A stretch of 64,000 nucleotides of DNA from Halococcus agarilyticus (GCF_000334895.1 NZ_BAFM01000014.1:47416-111415), one strand, 5' to 3'; positions 51,685 to 61,740 are shown, numbered from the stretch's first letter. The notes: a model not told the origin generated them from the letters alone. Made by a program: numbers and translations.

Positions 51685-52674
51685 CTACCGCCTCCTTGTG
51701 AGGACTTCTACATCTCCGCTCCGTTGTCTGAATTCCGTCGAGAGTTGATCAACTACCGGTGCAGTTCCCTCAACATTACGAAGATGCCACAGTGTCGATC
51801 GATCAGCACTCGGCGCTAACACGAAATACGCTGCTCCCGTCGCAAAAGTGCTGATCTTCCACTCTGTATATCGGCGATGCAACCCCCATTGAGAGTCCGT
51901 CAACGATTTGGCATTCTTCCACGCGAGATCGCGGGTTTCGGTGAGACTGAACAACGTGAACCATTCATCGAAGCGCCCCAGGGAGACATCTACCTCGGCG
52001 AGTCCAGCCGTCGAATAGCGCTCAGAGATAATGGACTGAGCTGTATCAATAAGCGAAGCCAGTATCCGGTTAATTTGATTGTGGTCTCGGAGTTTCTTCG
52101 ATCGGTTTGGGTCGATATCGATTTCAGTGAGGGTGTACGCCAGATCGTAGTTGATATGCGCATTGACACCAAGGAGGAGGTCCTGAATGACCAGCGTGTG
52201 ACCGCTCATAGATGCCGAAAACGCCAGTTGCCACGGCTGCGGGATATCCTGCATATTTCCTTGTTCGAAATTCAGTAGTGCCTCCCGGTACCAGTTCGCG
52301 AACTCGATGAGATACTTCCGTGCCCACGCTGGATCGTGAAACGCCTCCGTCTCGATCTCCTGAATCACGGCTTTCGTCATCTCGACGTATATCGTCAGAA
52401 ATACAGAGCGCCGGTCATCTGCCGCTCGAAGTACCTCTTCGGTTCGCTGGAGGGCGTTACGAGTTTGCTCAAGCGATTCAAACCGATGTGTGATCTGATC
52501 TATTGGTATCGACGTAGAACCACTCGCCACTGTCGCGCCGTTGGCGTCCGGTTCACGATCAGGAAGTGCGTCTGAGAGGGGGAGTGTATGAACTAACGTC
52601 GGAGACTGATAGCTCAACCAGACTGCCCGAACCTCCTTTGAAAGAAGTGAGAGTTGGCCCAGTGGAGAGCTCAT
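51685..52674 (-). CDS. DUF5995 family protein
   Basis: A 329-residue protein. The family block is clear: EAFHDPAWARKYLIEFANWY, then PQPWQLAFSASMSGHTLVIQ and DLLLGVNAHINYDLAYTLTE, all alpha-helical. DUF5995 proteins have no known activity; the conserved Asn/His/Asp set suggests a metal or phosphate site, but this is speculation. The stop of the PhoD-like gene upstream is 11 bases away, so the two are probably co-transcribed. GC is lower than the chromosome average, as in the rest of the island. Confidence 0.8.
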   Translation of the reverse strand: MSSPLGQLSLLSKEVRAVWLSYQSPTLVHTLPLSDALPDREPDANGATVASGSTSIPIDQITHRFESLEQTRNALQRTEEVLRAADDRRSVFLTIYVEMTKAVIQEIETEAFHDPAWARKYLIEFANWYREALLNFEQGNMQDIPQPWQLAFSASMSGHTLVIQDLLLGVNAHINYDLAYTLTEIDIDPNRSKKLRDHNQINRILASLIDTAQSIISERYSTAGLAEVDVSLGRFDEWFTLFSLTETRDLAWKNAKSLTDSQWGLHRRYTEWKISTFATGAAYFVLAPSADRSTLWHLRNVEGTAPVVDQLSTEFRQRSGDVEVLTRRR

Positions 52675-52685
52675 TCAGGGACTTC

Positions 52686-54485
52686 TCACTCCTTGCTATG
52701 CCGGGGAGAGTCGGACAACTGTTCGATTTCAATGCGTCCCGTGGGTATCCGCAGTGCGTTGATGAGGTGCTTTTCTGCGTCCGGTGTATTCACTGTCTTG
52801 TCGACGCTGTATGCACGGTGAATACAGTCTTTTCGCGTCACGTCGACGATCGAATAGCCCCAGCTGTGACTGTTGAATGCCTTGATATGAGGCATGAACC
52901 GCTGGACAGCCGCCGAAAACAGCCCCTCGATTCCACGGCCGACGTGATCACTCAGTTGCTCACTCAGAGTCGGAAATCGATCTCTATACGCTTGAGGAAT
53001 CCGTTTCGTGAACTCCTCACGGAATTTCTCAGCGATATTGATGCTCGTCATCGCGGGCGTCATGAGTTCGACCCCGACTCGTCGGCTCTGTTCTGTCTGA
53101 GGATCGGCTTTCGTGATCCAGTTTTGCATCGGAGATGGGTAATTGAGCCGTTGATATCCAGCGAGATAGGTGTGCATATCGCCGGTCAGTGTGATGAAGT
53201 TCTCTACGCCCCCGTACTTGATGCGGTACATGATCTCTTCCCGTTCGCTTTCATAGCCGTCCCAGGCTTGATCACTTGGATCAAAGGAGAAGGGACCGAC
53301 ACCGACACGGGCCGGAAGCGTTAGGACTTCGTTCGCCCACGCAGTCCATATCGTCTCGGATTCTGTCACTTGATTGAGGAACCACTCGCGCTGGGATTCA
53401 CCGAGCATCGTATCAGCAGGATCTTTATTGACATAACAGAACGGTATCCAGTCGGGAAAGAGATTCGTCAACCGCTCGGGAAAACGAGTTTCCGCACAGT
53501 TCGGCCCCGGCTTGGTTTTGAAAAGGCGTTCATCCGTCACAACCAATGTGAGCAGGTCTCCGAACTGGAAGGTGCGATAGATCTCAAGCATTTTGTTGAG
53601 GCGGTCGGCAGTTGGGTCGAACGTGGCGCGAGTCGGTGTGTACTCCCACCACGCTTTGAGCGCTCCTTTGACGAGACGATGCATCTGTTCGGGATCGTCA
53701 TTGAGGGGATGGTCCGGCGCTCTCGGGGTGCCTGTTGCATCCCAGTAGATGTCGTTGACGAACTCGTGGTCATCCCAGGTGAAAATTCGTGTATGGTTTT
53801 CGAGCGCCCGCTGCAGGAACCGATCCGAATGATACGTTCGGTAGAGGTATCGGTAATCCTCAAGGCTAGAAGCGCGTTCATACCCGCTGGGGAGGTCCAG
53901 CGTGCGGTGCGGATACTCCTTACTCCCTGCTCGCCGTTCTTCGTATTCATAGATGAAATCTCCGAGATCGAGGATAAAGTCGATGTCCTCAGCGGCGATA
54001 TGGTGATAGGCACCGAAGTTTCCATACAAATAGTCTTGGCAGGTGACAACGGCAAATCGAAGATGTTCCGGTGTCGAATCTCGCTCGGGCAGCGTCCGGA
54101 AACGGCCAGACGGACTCGTGACGCCGTCGTAGTGAAATCGATAGCAGTACTGGTGGTCCGCTTCGAGTTCTACCACTGAGGCGTCAAGATCTACTTTGAT
54201 GGTGTGATCGTGTGCAGGGGTTATCTCTCCAGTTTCGACGGATGTAAGTCCCGACGTATCAGTGAAGGCCTCATCTTCAGCTATCTCTACAAAAAGTGAT
54301 GTCCTCTCGTTATAGGCCTCGGGAGCGACCCGCGTCCACAGAATCGCGCCTTCCGGAGACGGGTCGCCACTCGCTACGGATTGAGGGAACACTGTTTCCG
54401 AGCGCTCATCACTCCCCTTGATCCGGGCGTCATCGATATCGGGGACAGTGGTTGATGTCACCGGTGGATTTAGATCAGACTCCAT
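52686..54485 (-). CDS. PhoD-like alkaline phosphatase/phosphodiesterase
   Basis: A 599-residue metallophosphatase of the PhoD family. An N-terminal domain (FPQSVASGDPSPEGAILWTR) precedes the catalytic domain with VTCQDYLYGNFGAYHHIA, FILDLGDFIYEY, IFTWDDHEFVNDIYW, and FITLTGDMHTYLAGYQ (metal ligands Asp, Asp, His). PhoD enzymes are usually Tat-exported, but no twin-Arg signal is visible here, so it may act in the cytoplasm or have lost its signal. It lies 269 bases downstream of the 3' piece of a tail-sheath gene and just upstream of DUF5995. Confidence 0.87.
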   Translation of the reverse strand: MESDLNPPVTSTTVPDIDDARIKGSDERSETVFPQSVASGDPSPEGAILWTRVAPEAYNERTSLFVEIAEDEAFTDTSGLTSVETGEITPAHDHTIKVDLDASVVELEADHQYCYRFHYDGVTSPSGRFRTLPERDSTPEHLRFAVVTCQDYLYGNFGAYHHIAAEDIDFILDLGDFIYEYEERRAGSKEYPHRTLDLPSGYERASSLEDYRYLYRTYHSDRFLQRALENHTRIFTWDDHEFVNDIYWDATGTPRAPDHPLNDDPEQMHRLVKGALKAWWEYTPTRATFDPTADRLNKMLEIYRTFQFGDLLTLVVTDERLFKTKPGPNCAETRFPERLTNLFPDWIPFCYVNKDPADTMLGESQREWFLNQVTESETIWTAWANEVLTLPARVGVGPFSFDPSDQAWDGYESEREEIMYRIKYGGVENFITLTGDMHTYLAGYQRLNYPSPMQNWITKADPQTEQSRRVGVELMTPAMTSINIAEKFREEFTKRIPQAYRDRFPTLSEQLSDHVGRGIEGLFSAAVQRFMPHIKAFNSHSWGYSIVDVTRKDCIHRAYSVDKTVNTPDAEKHLINALRIPTGRIEIEQLSDSPRHSKE

Positions 54486-54754
54486 TACTGAGGGGGTAAT
54501 AGTGCTGATAGTATTAAACTAGACCCATCGTTTTGCCCGTAGTGTCCGCCAGAGATTTCGTCGGCGCTATCTGCCTGATGGTTAATCAAGTGAGACGGGA
54601 ACTTGCTCAGGATGATGTTACTGATGTGCGAGCGAATTGTTAACCACGACATGGATACGGGGTGTCGCTGAACAGTTCGAGATCCGCTCTTGCTCAACGT
54701 AGCGAAATGACGCCAGCCTGGGCAAAAGGGTTCCCTATCGCGCCGTCAATCCTG
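54486..54754. other. intergenic stretch
   Basis: 269 bases between the PhoD-like gene start and the sheath-gene 3' fragment. I see no gene. A TAGTATTAAACT run around 54507 could be part of the PhoD promoter. Confidence 0.4.
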
Positions 54755-55031
54755 TCACTCATCACCATCTTCGCCACTTAGACGTGGCCTGTTCGATGTG
54801 TACTTGCGCCAAGCTTGCATATGCTGAAGCCGGCGACGGGGATACCGCTGATTTCGAGCAGGAATCAAATGTCGCGGGACGGTCCATGTCTGTCTGGCAT
54901 CCGTGAATCCACTGACTTCAGGCTCTCCCTCAACCATCGTCTGTGAGATACGGAAGACGACGAATTCGGCCGGCTTTGCCGGGGAAACCCCGATCTCGCT
55001 GATTAGCCGGTCATTATCGATGTCGTTCTGT
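54755..55031 (-). pseudogene. 3' fragment of an interrupted contractile tail-sheath gene
   Basis: The frame encodes QNDIDNDRLISEIGVSPAKP and AEFVVFRISQ, the conserved C-terminal strand of phage-tail-sheath proteins, and then an unusual 55-residue basic tail up to the stop. The ATG at 55034-55036 is not the original start; it lies inside the target duplication. Together with 56695-58160 it forms one reading frame of 580 codons once the IS4-family element and one copy of the 9-bp duplication are removed. Confidence 0.85.
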
Positions 55032-55040
55032 GTCATGGTA
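55032..55040. repeat. 9-bp target-site duplication, copy 1
   Basis: GTCATGGTA, identical to 56695-56703, flanking the IS4-family element. A tenth matching base (C) is ambiguous with the first base of the element. Confidence 0.85.
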
Positions 55041-56694
55041 CACTGGTTATCGCTTTAGGTCAGATTGAGCGTTCTGTGCGGAATCTAGCCTGCTGATCGC
55101 TGTAGAATTTCTCAAAGATGGCGAACGAAGGGACGAATCGAGAGCGACATTGCTGCCGTCAACTGATCTCAAGCCGTTTCCCTTCAGAAACACGCCGAAT
55201 CGAGAGCGTAGCCACTCAACACGAAGCTTCCCGGCTCGGCTGACGGTCGTCAGCCGGGCCGGATCGTCGCCAGTTCACCCGCGTTTCGCAGGTTCGGATC
55301 GACGCTTCCGTGAGCCACACGCTCCGTGAGCGCGTGGCGATCCACGTTCGGGTCGATCGCTCCATCAACGATCGCGGACCCGGCCCCGTCCCACCCATAC
55401 CCGAGCTGTTCAGCCAATATCCGCAGCAGATCACTGCTAAACAGCTGGATTCGCTTCGAAAACCTCACCGGTTCGATGCGATCTTCCTCCTCTACTGATC
55501 GCTGTGAGGCGGGTCCGAGCCGTGCTCGTACCCGCCGGAGCAGATACCGACTCACCAGCACCATCAACAGCGCTGCCATCATGAAACACTCCACCGCTGC
55601 CTCCCGCCGTACCGTCATCTCGTCCAACTCGAACACCGTCTTCAGCTCGTCGATGACCGTTTCGATGCTCCAGCGGTTGCTGTACAGCGCCGCGAGTTCT
55701 CGCGGCGCGAACGCATCTGTCGGGAGATTCGTCGCATAGAGGTGATAGTCGTGATCAGCCTCAACCTCCTCCGTTCGGTGATCGTCCTCATCGTCTTCGT
55801 GGCGGACGCCGACAACTCGTACATCGTAGGGAAGGTGCGGATCGGGACGATCCGCACCGACCGTCCCCGTTGAATCGATGATCTGCCGATAGAGGTCGGG
55901 CAGCACCTCTTGGAGGTGCGTGCCCTCCAGATCGATCGTATCACCACACCAGGTTCGGAGCTCATTGATGATCACAGGGTTTGCGTCGACGTTGAGTCGG
56001 CTCACGAACCAGCCGCCATTGCGGTCAATCCGTGCTAATCTCGCGTAGTCGAGGTAGCCGAGATCGAACAGGATCAAGGAATCCTCGACCCAGTCACTGA
56101 TCTGGAGCTGTGTGGTTTCTTGGGTGCGAGCGTCGGTGATCGATGAGAAGATCGGAGCCCGCGAGGCGAGCGACTCGATCACGTGGAGCTTCGCTCCAGC
56201 GTGATCGTCGCCTAATCCGGGGAACTCATCGAAGGACTCCGCCGAGAGCGTACAGATAGTGCCATCCGAGATGAAGACATCTTGGAAGCGTTCGAAGCGG
56301 CCTTCGAGCGCTGATTCTGTCCGTCCAAGCTCGACGCTGATGTAGCCGCAGATGTCTGCAAGTAGCTCGGTGAGTTCAGCTGTAACCCACTGCTGAACGG
56401 ACGAGTACGCAACGGAGTCGCTGGTGAACGCCTTGTAGAGGTCTTGAACGGCAGCGAGAGATCCGTTGGATTGGGTAGTACCGACCGTGAACGACCAGAA
56501 GAACGGAAAGGCGTCGATGAATCGGTCGCGTTCAACGAGGTCGGTAGCGCGAGCGTGCTCGCGCACCGACTGTGGTGGGAGGAGATACCGGAGTTCTTGG
56601 CCGAGAATATTGAGCCATTGATCCATGGTTTCCGGCTGACTCGGGAAACAGTAGCCTCTGCTGATCCGGACGAGGTCTTAAGCGATAACGAGTG
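55041..56694 (-). mobile_element. IS4-family insertion sequence
   Basis: A 1654-bp element with terminal inverted repeats: CACTGGTTATCGCTTTAGGT at 55041 and, at the other end, the reverse complement CACTCGTTATCGCTTAAGAC (17 of 20 matching). It is flanked by a 9-bp direct repeat and carries a full-length transposase. It looks recent, since both ends and the target duplication are intact. It interrupts the tail-sheath gene. Confidence 0.88.
55250..56626 (-). CDS. IS4-family transposase
   Basis: A 458-residue DDE transposase of the haloarchaeal ISH8-like IS4 group. DDE residues are suggested by FISDGTICTLSAESFDEF, by LILFDLGYLDYARLARIDRN and by YSNRWSIETVIDELKTVFEL (the Y-x2-R-x3-E-x6-K signature). 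No frameshift is seen, so the element is probably active. It is oriented on the same strand as the sheath gene. Confidence 0.9.
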   Translation of the reverse strand: MDQWLNILGQELRYLLPPQSVREHARATDLVERDRFIDAFPFFWSFTVGTTQSNGSLAAVQDLYKAFTSDSVAYSSVQQWVTAELTELLADICGYISVELGRTESALEGRFERFQDVFISDGTICTLSAESFDEFPGLGDDHAGAKLHVIESLASRAPIFSSITDARTQETTQLQISDWVEDSLILFDLGYLDYARLARIDRNGGWFVSRLNVDANPVIINELRTWCGDTIDLEGTHLQEVLPDLYRQIIDSTGTVGADRPDPHLPYDVRVVGVRHEDDEDDHRTEEVEADHDYHLYATNLPTDAFAPRELAALYSNRWSIETVIDELKTVFELDEMTVRREAAVECFMMAALLMVLVSRYLLRRVRARLGPASQRSVEEEDRIEPVRFSKRIQLFSSDLLRILAEQLGYGWDGAGSAIVDGAIDPNVDRHALTERVAHGSVDPNLRNAGELATIRPG

Positions 56695-56703
56695 GTCATG
56701 GTA
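56695..56703. repeat. 9-bp target-site duplication, copy 2
   Basis: GTCATGGTA, matching 55032-55040. Confidence 0.85.
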
Positions 56704-58160
56704 CTCCGATCACACTTCACGTAGAACGCTTCCTCAGGAGTCGTCCCCATCAGCGCCCCGTCCTGCCAGACGCTCGTTAAGAAATTTTGGATTGATTGTC
56801 TGACCCGCCTCCACAGCTGCTCGTCGTTTGGGTAGGATACTACCCACTGAGTGCCCTTATCAATGGATTCTTCGATGAACAAGAAGAGCCGGCGGACATT
56901 CACATACTTCCACGATGGGTCATCAGACGTTGTCCGCGCGCCCCAAATACGCGTTCCGCGATCCGAGAACGTCCGGATACAGTTGACACCTCTAGGGTTG
57001 AGTACATCTTGATCCCCCTTCGAGATGTTCAATTGTAGTCCACGAATCCCGCGAACCGATTCGTTGGCGGGTGCCTTGTGAACACCATGTTCCTGATCAC
57101 TCCGAGCGTAGATGCCGGCGACGTGCCCGCCAGGTGGGACCTCTTGATCCTGTCCAGTTTCTGGATGCTCAACCGTCAACCACGGGTAGTAGAAGGCCGC
57201 GAAGTTTGAACGAACGGACGGTTGTAGGGTTTCCAACCCCTCTGGCTGTTTCTCCGACTGAAGGATTGCAAACCGATCCTTCTGTTTTGTACAGTGAGTG
57301 ACGATCGTCTCAGCGAGCCGATTGCTGTACTCGTTTTCGTCTGGGACGCAGACTATCGATATCTCGTCGATTCCTTCGAACGCGGCGAAACCGGTCCGTT
57401 CGTCTGGTTCAGCCGTCAAGTCTCCTTCGTAATCACTGGCGGTGACGGTCTCGTTCGGGAACGTGCTATCGAGCCACATCGTTCCGTTGGCCGGCCGAAG
57501 ACCGTTCTGAATGTTTTCCTTGACGACCTCAACCAGCGCCGAGTTCTTGTCGAGGACTGTCCCGTAGTAGTCGGTCGACGCTTCGTCTGTTGTGAGGTTG
57601 TCGTACACCTCCTCGGCATCCGGATTCGGTGCCTCATCGATGTCCACGTCCGGATTCGCCAGTACGGATTTCGCAGCCTTCCGGTCGGTCAGGTCGCTCC
57701 AGTACCGAACGGTCAGTTGGAACAGATCGTTCTCGTTCGGCGTGTAGAGAGACGCGTCCGCAACCGTTACGGCAACACCGGTACCCCAGTCCCCGGAGCC
57801 AATCGCTGACAGTTCGATGATGGACTCGCTCACGTCGATCTCGAGCATATCGGTGGTCGACCTAAGCGGCGGGAGGTCTCCCTTCGCAGTCGCTGTGTTC
57901 TCCGGTGTGATTCGGCCGACATAACAGTGGCTTCCTCCGTTCTGGAAGAAACCATCGACTGCCTGGGCAAGGTATCTATTCTCGACGGTGCCCCCGAAGT
58001 AGCGCTGGTAGTCGGTGTAATCCGTGAGTAGTTGCGGATCTTCCGGGCCACGTTCTGTTTCTCCGAGAAATCCTGCTGTGCTCGTTTCGACTCCTTCGAT
58101 TGGTTTCGCCCCTTGCTCCACCTCCTCAACGTAGACACCCGGTGACGTGTATTCTGGCAT
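56695..58160 (-). pseudogene. contractile tail-sheath protein gene, 5' fragment
   Basis: From ATG 58160 the sequence MPEYTSPGVYVEEVEQGAKP begins a phage-tail-sheath-like protein. Further blocks are GFLGETERGPEDP, FQNGGSHCYVGRI, IYARSDQEHGVHKAPANESV and GVNCIRTFSDRGTRIWGART, then VRRLFLFIEESIDKGTQWV and EEAFYVKCD. The IS4-family element enters right after KCDRSTMT. Sheaths form the contractile outer tube of myovirus tails and of extracellular contractile injection systems. No tube, baseplate or spike gene is next to it, so the system is a remnant here. Some carboxy-terminal readthrough into the IS occurs. Confidence 0.88.
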
Positions 58161-58193
58161 TTGCGCTCCTTCTGACTGGTGACGTATCACCAC

Positions 58194-58454
58194 GTCACTT
58201 TACACTAAGGCACTACTATGTAATCAACCTCACTACAAAACAAGAAGAGGTAATAGATAGGTTGAACGGTCAGTCAGCGGCATTATCAATAACAGCATCA
58301 TAGCGGGTTCGTTGAGAGAGTGTTGTAAATCCCTCACTCATGTTTGGTGGTTGACGACGCGCTCCAGCGTCGAGAGCATCTCCTTGGTAAACTAGCACGC
58401 ATCGTCGATCACACCCGAGCGCGTGTCGTCATCTCGCCAGAAGCATTTGAACAA
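58194..58454. other. intergenic stretch upstream of the sheath gene
   Basis: 261 bases, AT-richer than the surroundings around 58195-58300. No gene is seen. It probably contains the promoter of the sheath gene. Confidence 0.4.
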
Positions 58455-59844
58455 TCAGCGACCAGCAGGAGGTACCTGAATTGCATACTCCTCGGCAAGG
58501 TCAACAACATCGTAGACGTGGATACCGGTCTTGAACCAGAGCACTCGATCAGCCGCGAGGTCGATGTCTTCGCTCGTGCAGTCTAATTTCTCGGACACCG
58601 CTAAGAGTAGATTATTCACGTCCGCTTGCCGAATCTTGGCGAGCTTCTCATCGAGGGATTCAGGCGTCCAGAAGCCCACGATCTCCAGAATCCCTCGGCG
58701 GCCATCAGGATGTTCGAGTGCGAAATCTGGCAGTAGCACCTCCGCACCTAGATCGATCACGTCGTCCTCGCGGACTAGTTCCCATTTCGTATTCGCCCGC
58801 TCCCATTTGGTCGCGAGCGTGCGTTCGAGGTCGCTGTCGAACTGGCTGCCACCGCTGTAGTGTGTTTGGAGCCCCGCCGTCTGATCCAGCGTGAACTGCC
58901 GTATTTCGTTAGCCGACTCGTCAGTGAGAATTTCCACCGTGAACTCCCATCGCTCGCAGTGGGGCAGCGCGGGCAGGAAATTCGCCATCCGAATCCCATA
59001 CTTGCGCGACTGGCGGAACAACGAGGCCGGACCGTCCAAGGTCGCTTCATACCCGTCTGCGAGATCCGTGCTCGAGACGCGCTCGCCGCGCTCATCGATC
59101 GGGGAGATCCGGTGCATCAGCCCGAACAGCTTCACATAACTGAATACCGTCGCAAACTCGTCCCAGACCCGGATTCGTAGTTCGGTCGCGTCGTAGAGCA
59201 CTGCCTGTGCGAGCGCGAGGTTGTACCGAGCCAACAGCCACTCGACCGTGAGTGGCTTGCCTTTGTACGCCTCCTCGCTTTGGCCGGTCAGCTGAGTCGT
59301 GCTGGACTTTCCATCAGTGTCCAGTTCGACCGACTCAGCGATCTGATCGCCGAAGCGCACGAGACGGTTGTTCGCGTCGAGATCCGCGTACATCCCCCGA
59401 TGACACTCCGCGAGCGAGATGCCGAGGTCGTCGGCGATTGCTGTGTAGACGTCGAGCTTGCGGGTATCCTCACCGAGCGTCGGCTGCCGGACGACCGGAT
59501 ACGAGTCGTTGGCCTGCCTGTTCGAACAGCCGTTGGCGAATTTCGCGCGGTTCGGCTGCCGCTACCGTCTCGATGTCGCACTCGTCGCGCAGCAGTTTCG
59601 CCAACCCCTGGATGATCTTGTAGTCGGTATCTGCTACCGTCAGCTGGTCGATCGCCGCGTCGAGATCCGCCTTCGACTTACTCACATGTGTCTCGAACAG
59701 TTCGATCAACTCGCTCGCCGTCTCTCGGTACCGAGCGTCGTCGGGATCGATGAACAGCGGGGTTACCTCGCCGTCAGATGTCCGTGAGCGTGCGAGGTCG
59801 GCTGTCAGCATGGCTCCGGTCTCACTGTATTGCTCACGGGTCAC
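58455..59844 (-). pseudogene. Bax1 (DUF790) nuclease gene with a 4-bp duplication frameshift
   Basis: The N-terminal part (LTADLARSRTSDGEVTPLF ... DYKIIQGLAKLLRDECDIET ... EIRQRLFEQA) runs into a stop at 59470-59472. The other frame continues the same protein: DSYPVVRQPTLGEDTRKLDV, YTAIADDLGISLAECHRGMY, and the nuclease-like C-terminal half with LPDFALEHPDGRRGILEIVG. The break is an extra CAGG unit: plus-strand CCTGCCTG at 59513-59520 where one CCTG is expected. Bax1 binds archaeal XPB and cuts DNA. The GTG start at 59844 overlaps the helicase stop (GTGA). Confidence 0.8.
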
Positions 59845-61337
59845 GCTCCTGCCTCGATGCCCTCACGGCGACGCTGGGAGACGTAGTTTTCCATCGTGTC
59901 CGTCGCGATGATCTCGTAAAGCCGCGCGGGTTGGCGCTCGTCGGTCGGACGGAGGATCCGCCCGAGGCGCTGGGCATACTGGCGTTTCGAAGCGCTCCCC
60001 GACAAGATGATCCCGACGTTGGCGGCGGGCACGTCGATCCCCTCGTCCAGCACCTGCGAGGTTGCCAAAATCGAGTACTCGCCCGTGCGGAATCGTTCGA
60101 GGATCTCCGTGCGCTCGTCGGTCTTGGTCTGATGGGTGATGCAGGGAACAATGAATTCCTGGGATATCTCGTAGGCGAAGTCGTTGTTCGCGGTGAAGAT
60201 GATCGTCCGATCGTCGTGATGGCGCTTGAGCAGTGTGTCGAGCGTATCGAGTTTCTTCGCCGCGGTACGTGCGAGTTCCTCGGCGCGCTGCTTGGCGATC
60301 AGCGCGCGCCGGCCATCCGAATCGTAGGAAGTGTGCGCAAGGAACTCCTGGTAGCCTTCGGCTTTCCAGAGGTCGAAATCGTGGGTGTCTACGTACTCGC
60401 GGTAGATGCCGTACTCCTCGTCGTATTGGGAGCGCTCGTCGTCGGTCAACTCGACCTGCATGTGGATGGTCTCGTACTCGCTGAGATACTCGCCGGCGAG
60501 CTCGTCGACCGCTTCTTCGTAGACGACAGGGCCCACGAGATCCGTGTCTTCGAGGAGTTCGTGTGCATCGTCGGCGCGCTCGTAGGTAGCCGTCAGTCCC
60601 AGACGATACGGCGCGATGGTCATCTCGGGGATCTGTCTATAGGTCGGGGCTGGCAGGTGGTGAATTTCGTCCGCAATCAGGAAGCCGAACTGGTCGCCGT
60701 ACTCGTCGATATAGCGATACGCGCTGTCGTAGGTCGTCACCGTCACGGGTCTGATCTCGTGGGTGCCGCCACCGAGCACACCAACCGCCTGTTCGGGCCC
60801 GTCCCCTCCCTTGTGAGGTAGTTGATCGCCGAAGGCGTTGGTGAGCGTCGCGTGCCACTGATTCATCAGATCGATCGTCGGCGCGACCACGAGCGTAGCG
60901 ACACCAGCATCCGCGATCGCCTGAATACCCAGAAACGTCTTCCCGCTCCCGGTCGGCAGCACGACGCTGCCGCGACGATCATGGGTTCGCCACGCATCGA
61001 GCGCCGCCTGCTGATACTCGCGCGGTTCGATCTGGAGCGCGGGATCGAGCGCGAGTTCGGGGTACGCCCGAGCCGTGTCCTCGACCGTACCAGTAGACAA
61101 CTGGATGGTCTCTTGGTGGGCTGACTCCTGTCCTGCGGAGGGAGAGTCATCATCATTCCATGCGTCAGCCCATTCGAGCAGGGGACGGTACCGATACGCG
61201 GGCGCACGATAGTCGTCAACACGGTCGTCCCACTCCGCATACGGAACGTCTTCGCTGGCCTCTCGGAGCAGGAGCGTGCCTCCGTCAAACTCGACCCGCA
61301 TCTGTGGATTACCCCATTCCCCGGCGAACAGTGTCAC
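59841..61337 (-). CDS. XPB/Rad25-family DNA helicase
   Basis: A 498-residue SF2 helicase. Motif I PTGSGKT is at residues 128-134, motif II DEIHH, motif III LTATYERAD, and motif VI QRLGRILRPT. A thumb-like insertion lies between the two RecA domains, and the N-terminal 100 residues contain the damage-recognition-like region. XPB opens DNA in archaeal repair, often with the Bax1 nuclease, whose gene overlaps here by four bases. The start may be GTG at 61337 or ATG at 61301. No frameshift is seen, so the helicase is probably functional although its partner is broken. Confidence 0.9.
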   Translation of the reverse strand: MTLFAGEWGNPQMRVEFDGGTLLLREASEDVPYAEWDDRVDDYRAPAYRYRPLLEWADAWNDDDSPSAGQESAHQETIQLSTGTVEDTARAYPELALDPALQIEPREYQQAALDAWRTHDRRGSVVLPTGSGKTFLGIQAIADAGVATLVVAPTIDLMNQWHATLTNAFGDQLPHKGGDGPEQAVGVLGGGTHEIRPVTVTTYDSAYRYIDEYGDQFGFLIADEIHHLPAPTYRQIPEMTIAPYRLGLTATYERADDAHELLEDTDLVGPVVYEEAVDELAGEYLSEYETIHMQVELTDDERSQYDEEYGIYREYVDTHDFDLWKAEGYQEFLAHTSYDSDGRRALIAKQRAEELARTAAKKLDTLDTLLKRHHDDRTIIFTANNDFAYEISQEFIVPCITHQTKTDERTEILERFRTGEYSILATSQVLDEGIDVPAANVGIILSGSASKRQYAQRLGRILRPTDERQPARLYEIIATDTMENYVSQRRREGIEAGA

Positions 61338-61355
61338 GCCGGGGGAGTGTCCGCA

Positions 61356-61523
61356 TTAGAGGTCGCGGGCCTGGGCAGTCTTGCGATCGTTCTCGTCGGC
61401 CCGTCGCGCAGCGTCGTCGAGCAGGTTCGAGACCTCGTCATCGAGCGCGCCGTAGAAGTCCGACGAGACGTTCTGGTCTGCGAGTTGCTCCTTTACGGCG
61501 GCTTTGACGATGGTGTTCGCCAT
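61356..61523 (-). CDS. DUF1931-like small protein (histone-fold-like)
   Basis: A 55-residue acidic protein: MANTIVKAAVKEQLADQN, then SSDFYGALDDEVSNLLDDAA and RRADENDRKTAQARDL. The pattern (a helix with KAAVKE, a FY-x-AL-x-x-EV helix, then AARRA-x-x-NDRKT) matches DUF1931, whose known structures have a histone-like fold. Here it is the first gene of an operon with XPB (18 bases downstream) and Bax1. A DNA-binding or repair-related role is suggested by context only. Confidence 0.65.
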   Translation of the reverse strand: MANTIVKAAVKEQLADQNVSSDFYGALDDEVSNLLDDAARRADENDRKTAQARDL

Positions 61524-61740
61524 GCCACTTCTCCCGGTGGTCGGCACTTATAGTCTGTCGAAGCACACCAAAAGTGGAACGTGAAGCTCTGTGAAAACCC
61601 TCAGAAATTGATGAGAATGGCGTGCGAGATGGAGAGAATGAGTCCAGCAATGGTCAGCGATCACATCCGATCCACATCTTCTGAAACGCTCGGTGCTACC
61701 GAGTGGGAAGCTTGAGGGTGGCGACAGGAGAAGGAGACTC
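61524..61740. other. intergenic stretch
   Basis: 217 bases between divergent genes, mostly AT-moderate. No gene is seen. It should contain the promoter of the DUF1931-XPB-Bax1 operon. Confidence 0.4.

Noticed and set aside
58455..59844. Two separate genes instead of one broken Bax1 gene
   Set aside because: The family sequence continues across the frame change, and the 4-bp duplication explains it.
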